From the NCBI GenBank assembly GCA_020853395.1, contig JADYYY010000002.1, positions 332,609 through 396,608 of the forward strand: a DNA stretch of 64,000 bases, given 5' to 3'. The position numbers were made by a program, and so were the translations under genes. The notes beneath the pieces were generated by a model. The model saw nothing but the letters and a program-made list of their open reading frames with translations, was not told the DNA's origin and did no database searches. Shown piece after piece: positions 55,721 through 63,101 of the stretch. Numbering within the stretch: position 1 is the first letter of the stretch; every line of letters starts with the position of its first letter. Source of the stretch: Acidobacteriota bacterium (GTDB taxonomy: Bacteria > Acidobacteriota > Vicinamibacteria > Vicinamibacterales > SCN-69-37).

Positions 55721-56935
55721 ATGTCGATCTTCATGACCATCCGGATTGCCCTGAAGGCGCTCGCCCGCAACAAGCTGCGGACGGCCCTCACGATGCTCGG
55801 CATGATCATCGGCGTCGCCGCCGTCATCGCGATGGTCGCGCTCGGCACCGGCGCGTCGAACATGATCGAGGAACAGGTCAAGACCGCCGGCACGAACCTG
55901 ATCACCGTGCTGGCGGGCAGCTTCAACCAGGGCGGTGTGCGCGGCGGCGTCGGCACGGCCAGCCGCCTGATGCCCGAGGACGCGCAACTGCTGCGCGACC
56001 TGCCCGAAGTGCAGTACGTGGCCGAGAGCGTCAGCACCCGGCTCCAGGTGATCTACGGCAACCAGAACTGGAACACGAGCGTCGAGGGCACGAACGTGGA
56101 TCTGCCGGCCATCCGCTCGTGGCCCGTCAAGTACGGGACGTTCTTCACCGATGAAGACGTCCACGCCGCCGCGAAGGTCGTCGTGCTCGGCTCGAACGTC
56201 GCCAACACGCTCTTCGGCGAGAACGTCGATCCGACCGATCTGCAGATCCGCGTCCGCAACCAGGTCTTCCGGGTGCTGGGGGTGATGTCGTCCAAGGGCG
56301 CCGGCCAGGGCGGCATCAACATGGACGACCAGGTGTTCGTCCCCTACACCACCGTGATGAAGAAGCTCACGGGATTCCAGAACATCCAGCGCATCTACGT
56401 CTCGGCCGCCGCGGCCGACCTCGTGGACACGACGGCCGCGGCCGTGACCGCCGCGCTCCGTACCGCGCATGGCACGGCGGCCGGCGAGGACGACTTCACC
56501 GTGCAGACGCTCGAGGACATCGTCGCGCTCCGCACGCAGACCGCGAGCACCATGACCAACCTGCTCGCCGGCATCGCCGGCGTGTCGCTCGTCGTCGGCG
56601 GCATCGGCATCATGAACATCATGCTGGTGTCGGTCACCGAGCGCACGCGCGAGATCGGGCTCCGGCTCGCCATCGGCGCGCGTGGCTTCGACGTGCTGCT
56701 GCAGTTCCTGATCGAGGCAATCGTGATCAGCATCGTGGGAGGTACCTGCGGCATCGCGCTCGGCTACCTGGTCTCCGAGCTGCTCCGCATCTACCAGGGC
56801 ATGGCGGCGTCCGTGCCGATCAACGCCGTCGTCATCGCCGTGGGATTCTCGGCCGCCGTCGGCATCTTCTTCGGCTTCTACCCTGCCAGGAAGGCGGCAG
56901 GCCTCGATCCGATCGAGGCGCTCCGGTTCGAGTAG
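55721..56935 (+). CDS. MacB-type ABC permease
   Basis: This 404-aa mechanotransmission permease has TM1 (KLRTALTMLGMIIGVAAVIAMVALG in outline), a periplasmic MacB-core domain (about 45-270), and three C-terminal helices. The conserved GGIGIMNIMLVSVTERTREIGLRLAIGA segment and a closing YPARKAAGLDPIEALRFE are present. It pairs with the ATPase 17 bases upstream and with MacA and TolC. Confidence 0.94.
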   Translation: MSIFMTIRIALKALARNKLRTALTMLGMIIGVAAVIAMVALGTGASNMIEEQVKTAGTNLITVLAGSFNQGGVRGGVGTASRLMPEDAQLLRDLPEVQYVAESVSTRLQVIYGNQNWNTSVEGTNVDLPAIRSWPVKYGTFFTDEDVHAAAKVVVLGSNVANTLFGENVDPTDLQIRVRNQVFRVLGVMSSKGAGQGGINMDDQVFVPYTTVMKKLTGFQNIQRIYVSAAAADLVDTTAAAVTAALRTAHGTAAGEDDFTVQTLEDIVALRTQTASTMTNLLAGIAGVSLVVGGIGIMNIMLVSVTERTREIGLRLAIGARGFDVLLQFLIEAIVISIVGGTCGIALGYLVSELLRIYQGMAASVPINAVVIAVGFSAAVGIFFGFYPARKAAGLDPIEALRFE

Positions 56936-56998
56936 CCGGGCGCGAACGAGTTGGCCGGGGGCATTCGCCCGCCGGTTTGTCATGGTAAGGGAGCTCAT

Positions 56999-57484
56999 AT
57001 GCGACGTGTTACAGCACTACTCGGCGCCACGGCGATGGTCTTGATGACCATCGCGGTCTCGGCGCAGACGAACTTCGCGGGCAAGTGGGTCATGCAGCCG
57101 TCGGCGGACGCCGCGGGCGGCGGCGGTGGCGGGCGCGGCGGACGCGGCGGGCTCGGCCAGGAACTGACCATCACCCAGGACGCCGGCGCGCTCACGCTCG
57201 AATACGTGGGCGGTGGCCAGAATCCGGCGCCCGTGAAGCTCGTCTACAAACTGGACGGCAGCGAGAGCAAGAACATGATGATGGGCCGCGGCGGCCAGAC
57301 GGAACAGGTGTCCAAGGCCGCCTGGACCGGCAGCACGCTGACCATCACGACGACGACGCAGTTCGGCGAACAGAAGCGGACGCTGTCGCTCGACGGCGGC
57401 AACCTCGTGATCGAGACGTCGGCGCCCGGCCGCGATGGTGGCCCGGGCATGTCGGTCAAGCAGACGTACAAGAAAGCGTCCTAG
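56999..57484 (+). CDS. Secreted Gly-rich protein, 161 aa
   Basis: I do not recognise this protein beyond its type. It has a signal peptide (TALLGATAMVLMTIAVSAQ) and a FAGKWVMQPSAD start of a lipocalin-like or beta-rich body. A Gly/Arg run (GGGGGGRGGRGG) is followed by regular strands such as QELTITQDAGALTLEYVGG and LSLDGGNLVIETSAPG. The beta pattern suggests a small barrel in the periplasm. It follows the MacB genes and ends at a bidirectional terminator. Confidence 0.8.
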   Translation: MRRVTALLGATAMVLMTIAVSAQTNFAGKWVMQPSADAAGGGGGGRGGRGGLGQELTITQDAGALTLEYVGGGQNPAPVKLVYKLDGSESKNMMMGRGGQTEQVSKAAWTGSTLTITTTTQFGEQKRTLSLDGGNLVIETSAPGRDGGPGMSVKQTYKKAS

Positions 57485-57507
57485 CACCGGCCGCTTTCGG
57501 GTCCTCC

Positions 57508-57540
57508 ACGGCGCGTGGGTCGTTTCGGCTCACGCGCCGT
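57508..57540. terminator. Bidirectional terminator between convergent genes
   Basis: ACGGCGCGTG (57508-57517) pairs perfectly with CACGCGCCGT (57531-57540), and the loop can pair further to a TTT turn. It covers the folK stop codon and serves both directions. Confidence 0.7.
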
Positions 57541-58075
57541 TCCTCTGTACGGCGAGGTCGTCGAGCAGCACCGAGACTGTCCGGCCCGTCACGGGATCCA
57601 CCCAGGCCGGATCGAGCTCGGCCATCGGTTCGAGGACGAACCGGCGCTCGCGCAGCCGCGGGTGCGGAACGACGAGGTCTGGCGTGTCGATCCGCTCGTC
57701 TCCGTAGAAGAGCAGATCGAGATCGAGCGTTCTGGCTCCGCGATACGAACGGCGCTGCCTGCCCCGCTGCCGCTCCAGGCCCTGCAGCCGACGGTGCAGC
57801 TCGAAAACCGGGAGCGTGGTCTCGCCGGCGACGACGGCGTTGAGGTAGTCGGGCTGCGGGTCCGGCACGCCCACGGGTGCCGTTTCGCGGATGGACGAGG
57901 TGCGGAGATTGTCGAGCATCGTCTGGAGGGCGTCGATCGCCCACTCCAGGTGCCCGCGCCGGTCGCCCACGTTGGACCCGAGGGCGATCCACGCCGTGAC
58001 CTTCGCGCTACGCAGGGCCGACTTCTCTGGATGTGGTGCTGGATTGCCTGGATGTCGTTCCGACTGGTCGATCAT
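57530..58075 (-). CDS. folK: HPPK (folate pyrophosphokinase) FolK
   Basis: FolK transfers pyrophosphate to 6-hydroxymethyl-dihydropterin in folate synthesis. The sequence has WIALGSNVGDRRGHLEWAI, ETAPVGVPDPQPDYLNAVV, RTLDLDLLFYG with the metal-binding Asp pair, and VVPHPRLRERRFVLEPMAEL. The only canonical start before the GSN motif is ATG at 58075, which lies inside a heptamer repeat and adds an atypical N-terminus of about 25 residues. A CTG at 58015 behind GAGAAG is an alternative. No other folate gene is adjacent. Confidence 0.92.
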   Translation of the reverse strand: MIDQSERHPGNPAPHPEKSALRSAKVTAWIALGSNVGDRRGHLEWAIDALQTMLDNLRTSSIRETAPVGVPDPQPDYLNAVVAGETTLPVFELHRRLQGLERQRGRQRRSYRGARTLDLDLLFYGDERIDTPDLVVPHPRLRERRFVLEPMAELDPAWVDPVTGRTVSVLLDDLAVQRNGA

Positions 58076-58128
58076 GAGTCGTGAGTCGGTGCCACGTGGC
58101 CCACTCATGACTCACGGCTCACCACTCG
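58073..58128. repeat. Heptameric degenerate repeats in inverted halves
   Basis: The sequence divides into eight 7-base units: CATGAGT, CGTGAGT, CGGTGCC, ACGTGGC, then CCACTCA, TGACTCA, CGGCTCA, CCACTCG. The second half is roughly the reverse complement of the first, so it can fold. It fills the space between folK and the ferritin-like gene. Confidence 0.6.
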
Positions 58129-58138
58129 AAACTGCCGG

Positions 58139-58636
58139 TCACTGCCCCAACCAGCGCACCGGCAGGACGCCGTCGCCGGTGCCTGGCGAGCCGGGGCCGT
58201 TGGCGCGCCGCCCCAGCAGGTCCTCGCGGCCGGCCACCATCAGGTCGAAGAAGCGCTTCTGCTCGAGCGTCTCGCCGAGGACGACCTGCATCATGTTGCG
58301 GTGGCGCGCGTTCGCAACGTCCGAGAGACGCGGGCGCCAGCGGGCCACGAACGCCGCCGTCTCCCTGGCGTCCTCTGCCACGAGCGGCATGAAGTCCGGC
58401 TTTCGGCCCTCCGCCGTGACGCTTGGCTCGCCCACGGCTTCTGGCGTGCCGCCGAGCTCGGCGATGGCCGCCTCGAGCCATGCCAGATGCGCGTCCTCGC
58501 GGCCGATCACGTACTGGTAGGTGTTGTTGAAGTCGTAGTCGCTGACGAGACGCGCCACGGCCACGTGGCGCTGGCGCAGCGCCAGCTTCTCGCGGTGGAA
58601 CTCGCGGAGGATCGAGAGAAGGACGTCGGCGCTCAC
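58139..58636 (-). CDS. Ferritin-like helical protein
   Basis: This 165-aa protein looks like a four-helix bundle: REFHREKLALRQRHVAVARLV, then YVIGREDAHLAWLEAAIAEL with an ExxH metal-type pair, then ETAAFVARWRPRLSDV and MMQVVLGETLEQKRFFDLM. The Glu/His spacing suggests a diiron or ferritin-like fold, but this is by eye. The GTG start at 58636 overlaps the dksA-like stop (GTGA), so the two are translated together. Confidence 0.72.
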   Translation of the reverse strand: MSADVLLSILREFHREKLALRQRHVAVARLVSDYDFNNTYQYVIGREDAHLAWLEAAIAELGGTPEAVGEPSVTAEGRKPDFMPLVAEDARETAAFVARWRPRLSDVANARHRNMMQVVLGETLEQKRFFDLMVAGREDLLGRRANGPGSPGTGDGVLPVRWLGQ

Positions 58637-59001
58637 GCGTTCTGCTTCTGTTTGCAGGTGATGCACACCCGCGTCCAGGGGATGGCCTCGAGGCGAGCCG
58701 GCGCGATCGGCTCGCCGCAGTCGCGGCAGATGCCGTAAGTGCCCTTCTCCATCCGGTAGAGCGCCTCTTCGATGGCCTGCAGGATCTTCGCGTCGGTCTG
58801 CTTCAGCTTCAGTTGGATGTGGACTTCGTTGTTGCCGCTGGCCTGATCGGCGAGGTCCCCCTGCCGGCTGTTCACGTCCATGGAGGCGGGCAGCGGCCGC
58901 GTGCCCGTCGATGCGGCGAGGATCTCGCCCCGCTTCTGGATCAGGGCCTCTTTCAGGGTGGCGAGGAATGCGGCGTCGAGCTGCTTCTCTGGCATGGGCA
59001 C
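58633..59001 (-). CDS. dksA: DksA/TraR-family zinc-finger regulator
   Basis: DksA-type proteins enter the RNA polymerase secondary channel and, with ppGpp, adjust promoter activity. The 122-aa product has a coiled-coil with the tip motif D-x2-D-x-A (Asp49, Asp52, Ala54) and a C4 zinc finger (Cys92, 95, 113, 116). The tip acids suggest a DksA-like mode of action. Starts are GTG at 59001 or ATG at 58995. A CCGGGA/TCCCGG hairpin (59005-59021) lies just upstream. Confidence 0.88.
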   Translation of the reverse strand: MPMPEKQLDAAFLATLKEALIQKRGEILAASTGTRPLPASMDVNSRQGDLADQASGNNEVHIQLKLKQTDAKILQAIEEALYRMEKGTYGICRDCGEPIAPARLEAIPWTRVCITCKQKQNA

Positions 59002-59072
59002 GGTCCGGGAAAAGCTCCCGGCACAACTGAGTCATCTTATCAAATACGCCCGCGGTGCGACGCGGGGGCGCC

Positions 59073-61628
59073 TCAGCTCCGGAGCGTCGCGAGAGGCTTC
59101 TTGACCAGCACGTCGAGGCTGGCCGCCACGCCGACGAGGCACACGACGGCCGCCGCGGCGAACACGCCGGCGCCGAGCAGCGCGGCGTCCGGGCGCCACT
59201 CGATGTCGAAGAGGTACACGGCCAGGCCCCAGGAAAGCGCGAGCGCGCCGATCGCCCCGAGCAGGCCGGCCAAGGCGCCCAGCATCGCGTACTCGATCGC
59301 GAGCATCGTGGTCATCAGGCGGGTGCTCGCGCCGAGCGTGCGGTAGATCGCCGCGTCGTACTGGCGCTGGAACCGCGTCATGACGATGGCGCCGGCGAGA
59401 ATCAGCGCTCCCGAGGCGAGCGTGACGGCGCCGACGACCGTCACGCCGAAGGTGACGTTCGCCAGCACGTCTCGCACCGAGTCCAGGATGTCTCGGACGT
59501 TGATCAGCGAGACGTTCGGGTGGCTCTTGACGACGTCGCGCTGCAGGCGGCCCCTGGCCGCTGGGTCGTCGACGGCCTGCAGGAACCCCACGTAGTTGTG
59601 CGCCAGGCGCTCGACCGCCGGCGCGGGCCGGAGCACGAAGACGAACCCGCCGTTCTGGGAGTTCTCCCACGCCACCGCGCGCACGCTGCCGACGCGGGCC
59701 GTCAGCCGCTGTCCCGCCACGTCGAACGTGATGACGTCGCCGACCGTCAGGTGCGCGTCCCTGGCGATCTCGCGCTCGACCGACACCTCCGTGTCGGCGC
59801 CGGCGGCGCTCTCATCTGGCCCGAGCGGGCCGGGCCAGAACGTCCCGGCGAGCAGGCGTTCGTTCGGCTCGAGCTCGCTGCGGAACGTCATGCCGAACTC
59901 GCGCGACAGGCCGCGCACTTCCCGCACCGCATCGCGGTCCCTGAGCTGCGCCTCCCGACCCTCGACGGCGACCACGCGCCCTCGCATGAGCGGCGCGATC
60001 CGCGCGGGTGACCGGAGAAACGGGCGGACCACCTCGCGAAGGCTGGCGACCTGATCGGCCTGCACGTCGATCACGACGAAGTCCGGGGAGTTCGGTCCCA
60101 CCTGGTCGGACAGATGAGCGAGCAGGTTGCCCTGCAGCGCACGGATGCCCAGCACGAAGAAGCAGCCGAGCCCGACCACCATGAGAATCGCCCGGGTCTG
60201 GTTGCCGGGCCGCCCCAGGCTGATCACGGCGTGGCGCAGCGCGAAACCTCCGCGGCTGGACAGACGCCTGGCGGCTCGAATGAGCAGCCGGCTCGCGACG
60301 TCGAGCACGCACGCGACCGCGGCCAATCCTCCCGCGACGAACAGCCCCGCGCGAACGGAGTGGGCTTGCCACATCGCGACGAGCACGAGCAACAGGCCCA
60401 CGCCGAACGCCGCGCCGACCGTCCGCCAGTCGCGCCGCTTGGTCACGGCCGCCGTGCCGGCACGCAGCAGCAACAGCGGCTTGACCTCTCTGATCTCGAG
60501 CAGCGGCACGAGCGCGAACAGGAGCGACACGAGGAGGCCGACGGCGACGCCCTGCACCGCGGCCGATGGCGTCACCGACACGCCCGCGACGCCGAAGGAC
60601 GCGAGCGCTTCCGCAGGGACGAACGCGAGCGCCGCGGCCGCCAGCGCGAGCCCGATGCCGCCGCCCGCCGCCGCGAGCGTGAGCACCTGCAGCACGTAGA
60701 TGCTCAACACCCGGCCCGAGGTCGCGCCGATGCACTTGAGGATCGCCACGCTCGGCATCTTCTGCTGGACGATGACGCGCGTCACGCTCCAGACGCCGAT
60801 GCCGCCGAGCACGACCATCGCGAAGCCGACGAGGCTCAGGTAGTTCTCGGCCACGTCGAGGTTCTCGCCGATGCGATCCTCGAGCGTCCGCCAATTGCGC
60901 ACGCCGACGGCTTCCTGCCGCAGAGCCGTCCGGAGCTCGGCCGTGAGCGGCGCCAGCGCCGCTTCGTCCTCGATCTTCGCCAGCCGCTGGTAGGTGGCCC
61001 GGCTGCCGAAGCCAAGGAGCGACGTGGCCTCGAGGTCGGCGAGATCGACGAACACGCGCGGGCCGAACGCGATGCCGTTGCGCTGCGCGCGTTCGCGCGC
61101 GATCGTCCCGCGGATCGTGAACCGCTGTCCCGCCATGCGGATCTCATCGCCGACGGCGACCCCGAGCGCCGCGAGCAACTCCGGCTGCACCAGCGCCCCA
61201 TGATCTTTCAGGAGCGCGTGCGAGTACGGTCGGCCGCCGTCGAGCTCGATCGATCCGTAGAACGGGTACGCCGCCTCGACGCCGCGCACCTCCACGAGCT
61301 TGACCTGATCGTTTCCCTGCCCCTCGCCCGGCGATGCCATTGTCTGCGTGTCGACGACGCTCGTCGTGGCGCGAACGGCCGGAGCCGCCGCCAGCGCCGC
61401 GTCGATTTGCGCGCCGATCGGGCCGGTCATTGGACGCGGCGACTGGAGCACGAGGTCCGCACCGAGCAGGCTCCGTGCCTCCGACGTGAGCGACACCCTG
61501 ACCTGCTGGACGACGCTCCGCAGGACGACGATCGCCGCGACGCCGATGCCGACGCAGATGAAGAAGAACGCCAGCCGCGACCAGGACGACCGGACTTCGC
61601 GCCACCACATGCGCAGGACGAACGTCAT
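59073..61628 (-). CDS. ybbP: YbbP-like ABC permease (FtsX/MacB superfamily)
   Basis: This 851-aa permease starts with a membrane helix (RLAFFFICVGIGVAAIVVLRSVV in outline). A periplasmic region begins SLLGADLVLQSPRPM, and two FtsX-type helix bundles and a second periplasmic domain follow. It ends with a helix pair before DVLVKKPLATLRS. The architecture of about ten helices matches E. coli YbbP. It overlaps the ATPase gene by 4 nt and lies with tesA. Confidence 0.92.
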   Translation of the reverse strand: MTFVLRMWWREVRSSWSRLAFFFICVGIGVAAIVVLRSVVQQVRVSLTSEARSLLGADLVLQSPRPMTGPIGAQIDAALAAAPAVRATTSVVDTQTMASPGEGQGNDQVKLVEVRGVEAAYPFYGSIELDGGRPYSHALLKDHGALVQPELLAALGVAVGDEIRMAGQRFTIRGTIARERAQRNGIAFGPRVFVDLADLEATSLLGFGSRATYQRLAKIEDEAALAPLTAELRTALRQEAVGVRNWRTLEDRIGENLDVAENYLSLVGFAMVVLGGIGVWSVTRVIVQQKMPSVAILKCIGATSGRVLSIYVLQVLTLAAAGGGIGLALAAAALAFVPAEALASFGVAGVSVTPSAAVQGVAVGLLVSLLFALVPLLEIREVKPLLLLRAGTAAVTKRRDWRTVGAAFGVGLLLVLVAMWQAHSVRAGLFVAGGLAAVACVLDVASRLLIRAARRLSSRGGFALRHAVISLGRPGNQTRAILMVVGLGCFFVLGIRALQGNLLAHLSDQVGPNSPDFVVIDVQADQVASLREVVRPFLRSPARIAPLMRGRVVAVEGREAQLRDRDAVREVRGLSREFGMTFRSELEPNERLLAGTFWPGPLGPDESAAGADTEVSVEREIARDAHLTVGDVITFDVAGQRLTARVGSVRAVAWENSQNGGFVFVLRPAPAVERLAHNYVGFLQAVDDPAARGRLQRDVVKSHPNVSLINVRDILDSVRDVLANVTFGVTVVGAVTLASGALILAGAIVMTRFQRQYDAAIYRTLGASTRLMTTMLAIEYAMLGALAGLLGAIGALALSWGLAVYLFDIEWRPDAALLGAGVFAAAAVVCLVGVAASLDVLVKKPLATLRS

Positions 61629-62317
61629 CGCGTGGAAGCCTCGGCCTTCAGGATCCGATGCTCGACGACGCGTCCATCCCTGAGCGCGATCGTCTCGTCG
61701 GCCAGCGCCGCGAGGTCGGGATCGTGCGTCACGAGCACGAGCGTGCAGCCTCGCCGGCGATTGATGCCGACGAGCAGGTCGATCACGTGCCGGCCCGTCA
61801 CGCTGTCCAGGTTGCCGGTCGGCTCGTCGGCGAGCAGCACCGCCGGATCGTTCGCGAGCGCACGGGCGATCGCCACCCGCTGCTGCTCGCCGCCGGACAA
61901 CTGCGATGGATAGTGGTGAGCCCGGCCGGTCAGCCCGACGTCCTCGATGAGCTGGCGCGCGCGCTCGCGCGCGCCGGCCACGCCCGCGATCTCCATGGGC
62001 ACGAGCACGTTCTCGACCGCCGTGAGCGCCGGCAGCAGGTGGAAGAACTGGAAGACGATGCCGATCTTCTCGCCGCGGACGCGCGCGAGCGCCTCCTCGC
62101 CGAGCGCCGTGATGTCGACACCGTCCACGCGCACCCGGCCGGTCGTGGGCGCATCGAGGCCCGCCATGAGACCCAGCATCGTCGACTTGCCGCTGCCGGA
62201 TGCGCCGGTGATGGCCACGGTTCGCCCTCGCGCGATCGTCAGCGTCGTCGGATGCAGGATCGTGAGCGGTCCCGCTCCGCTGCTGACCGTTCTGGACACG
62301 TCGACGAGCTCAATCAT
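61625..62317 (-). CDS. ybbA: YbbA-like ABC ATPase
   Basis: This 230-aa ATPase has Walker A GASGSGKST, Q-loop VFQFFHLLP, signature LSGGEQQRVAIARAL, Walker B LLADEPTGNLD and the His loop VTHDPDLAALAD. It is a LolD/MacB-class ATPase and drives the adjacent permease. It lies 46 bases after tesA on the same strand. Confidence 0.94.
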   Translation of the reverse strand: MIELVDVSRTVSSGAGPLTILHPTTLTIARGRTVAITGASGSGKSTMLGLMAGLDAPTTGRVRVDGVDITALGEEALARVRGEKIGIVFQFFHLLPALTAVENVLVPMEIAGVAGARERARQLIEDVGLTGRAHHYPSQLSGGEQQRVAIARALANDPAVLLADEPTGNLDSVTGRHVIDLLVGINRRRGCTLVLVTHDPDLAALADETIALRDGRVVEHRILKAEASTR

Positions 62318-62363
62318 GCGTGAACCTGGAAGGGCGCCTCGGCGACGGCGGCTCGGCCGCGCG

Positions 62364-63089
62364 CTACCGGGCGGACGGCGGCAGTTGATCGATGATGTCG
62401 CGCAGGCGCGGATACAAGAGCGCGGCGATCACGCGCGCGCCCTCGGCCGTCGGGTGTACACCGTCGGCCTGCACGAGCTCCGCATGGCCGATGACGCCCT
62501 CCAGCAGGAACGGCACGAAGGCAATGGACGGATACTCGCGTCGCAGGCGGCTGAACACGCCCCGGAACCCGGCCTGGTAGTCCTCGCCGAGATTGGTCGG
62601 CGCGAGCATGCCGGCCAGCAGCACGGCGACGCCGCTCGCCTGCGCCCGGTCGATGATCGCCGCAAGGTTGTCGTGCGTCTGGGCCACCGTCAGGCCGCGC
62701 AGGGCGTCGTTGCCGCCGAGCGCGACGACGAGCACATGGGTGGCAGGGGTCAACAACTGTTCGGCACGGCGCAGCCCGCCGGCCGTGGTGTCGCCGCTGA
62801 TCCCGCCGTTCAAGACCTCGACCTCGCCGTATCCCTCGGCCGCGAACATCTCCTGGATTCGCGCCGGGTACGCCTCCTGCGCAGGCAGCCCAAAGCCGGC
62901 GGTCAAGGAATCGCCGAGGAAGGCGATCACGATCGTCTTGTCCGACGGGACGCTGCCTTGCGCCACCGGCCCCTGCGTCGTCAGCGCGTCGGGAGGCGAG
63001 GGACTGGAGCCGCCGCAGGAGGCGGCGAGCGCGGTGGCGCCGAGTGCCAGGACGGCCAGAATGACGGAGGACGACCGGCGGAAACGCAC
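62364..63089 (-). CDS. tesA: TesA-like SGNH esterase, predicted lipoprotein
   Basis: TesA-type enzymes are thioesterase/lysophospholipase SGNH hydrolases. The 241-aa product has the SGNH blocks FLGDSLTAGFGL (Ser61), GGISGDTTAGG, LGGNDALRG (Asn127) and DGVHPT (Asp209, His212). The N-terminus is a lipoprotein signal with LAASC (Cys25) and a Gly/Ser/Pro linker, so it is likely lipid-anchored; E. coli TesA is soluble in the periplasm. The GTG at 63089 is exactly six bases after TAGAAT. It is followed by ybbA-ybbP. Confidence 0.92.
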   Translation of the reverse strand: MRFRRSSSVILAVLALGATALAASCGGSSPSPPDALTTQGPVAQGSVPSDKTIVIAFLGDSLTAGFGLPAQEAYPARIQEMFAAEGYGEVEVLNGGISGDTTAGGLRRAEQLLTPATHVLVVALGGNDALRGLTVAQTHDNLAAIIDRAQASGVAVLLAGMLAPTNLGEDYQAGFRGVFSRLRREYPSIAFVPFLLEGVIGHAELVQADGVHPTAEGARVIAALLYPRLRDIIDQLPPSAR

Positions 63090-63095
63090 GTCCTG

Positions 63096-63101
63096 ATTCT
63101 A
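63096..63101 (-). promoter_or_regulatory. -10 box of tesA (leaderless)
   Basis: TAGAAT on the minus strand, then six bases, then the GTG start at 63089. It sits between the SPFH gene stop and tesA. Confidence 0.55.
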
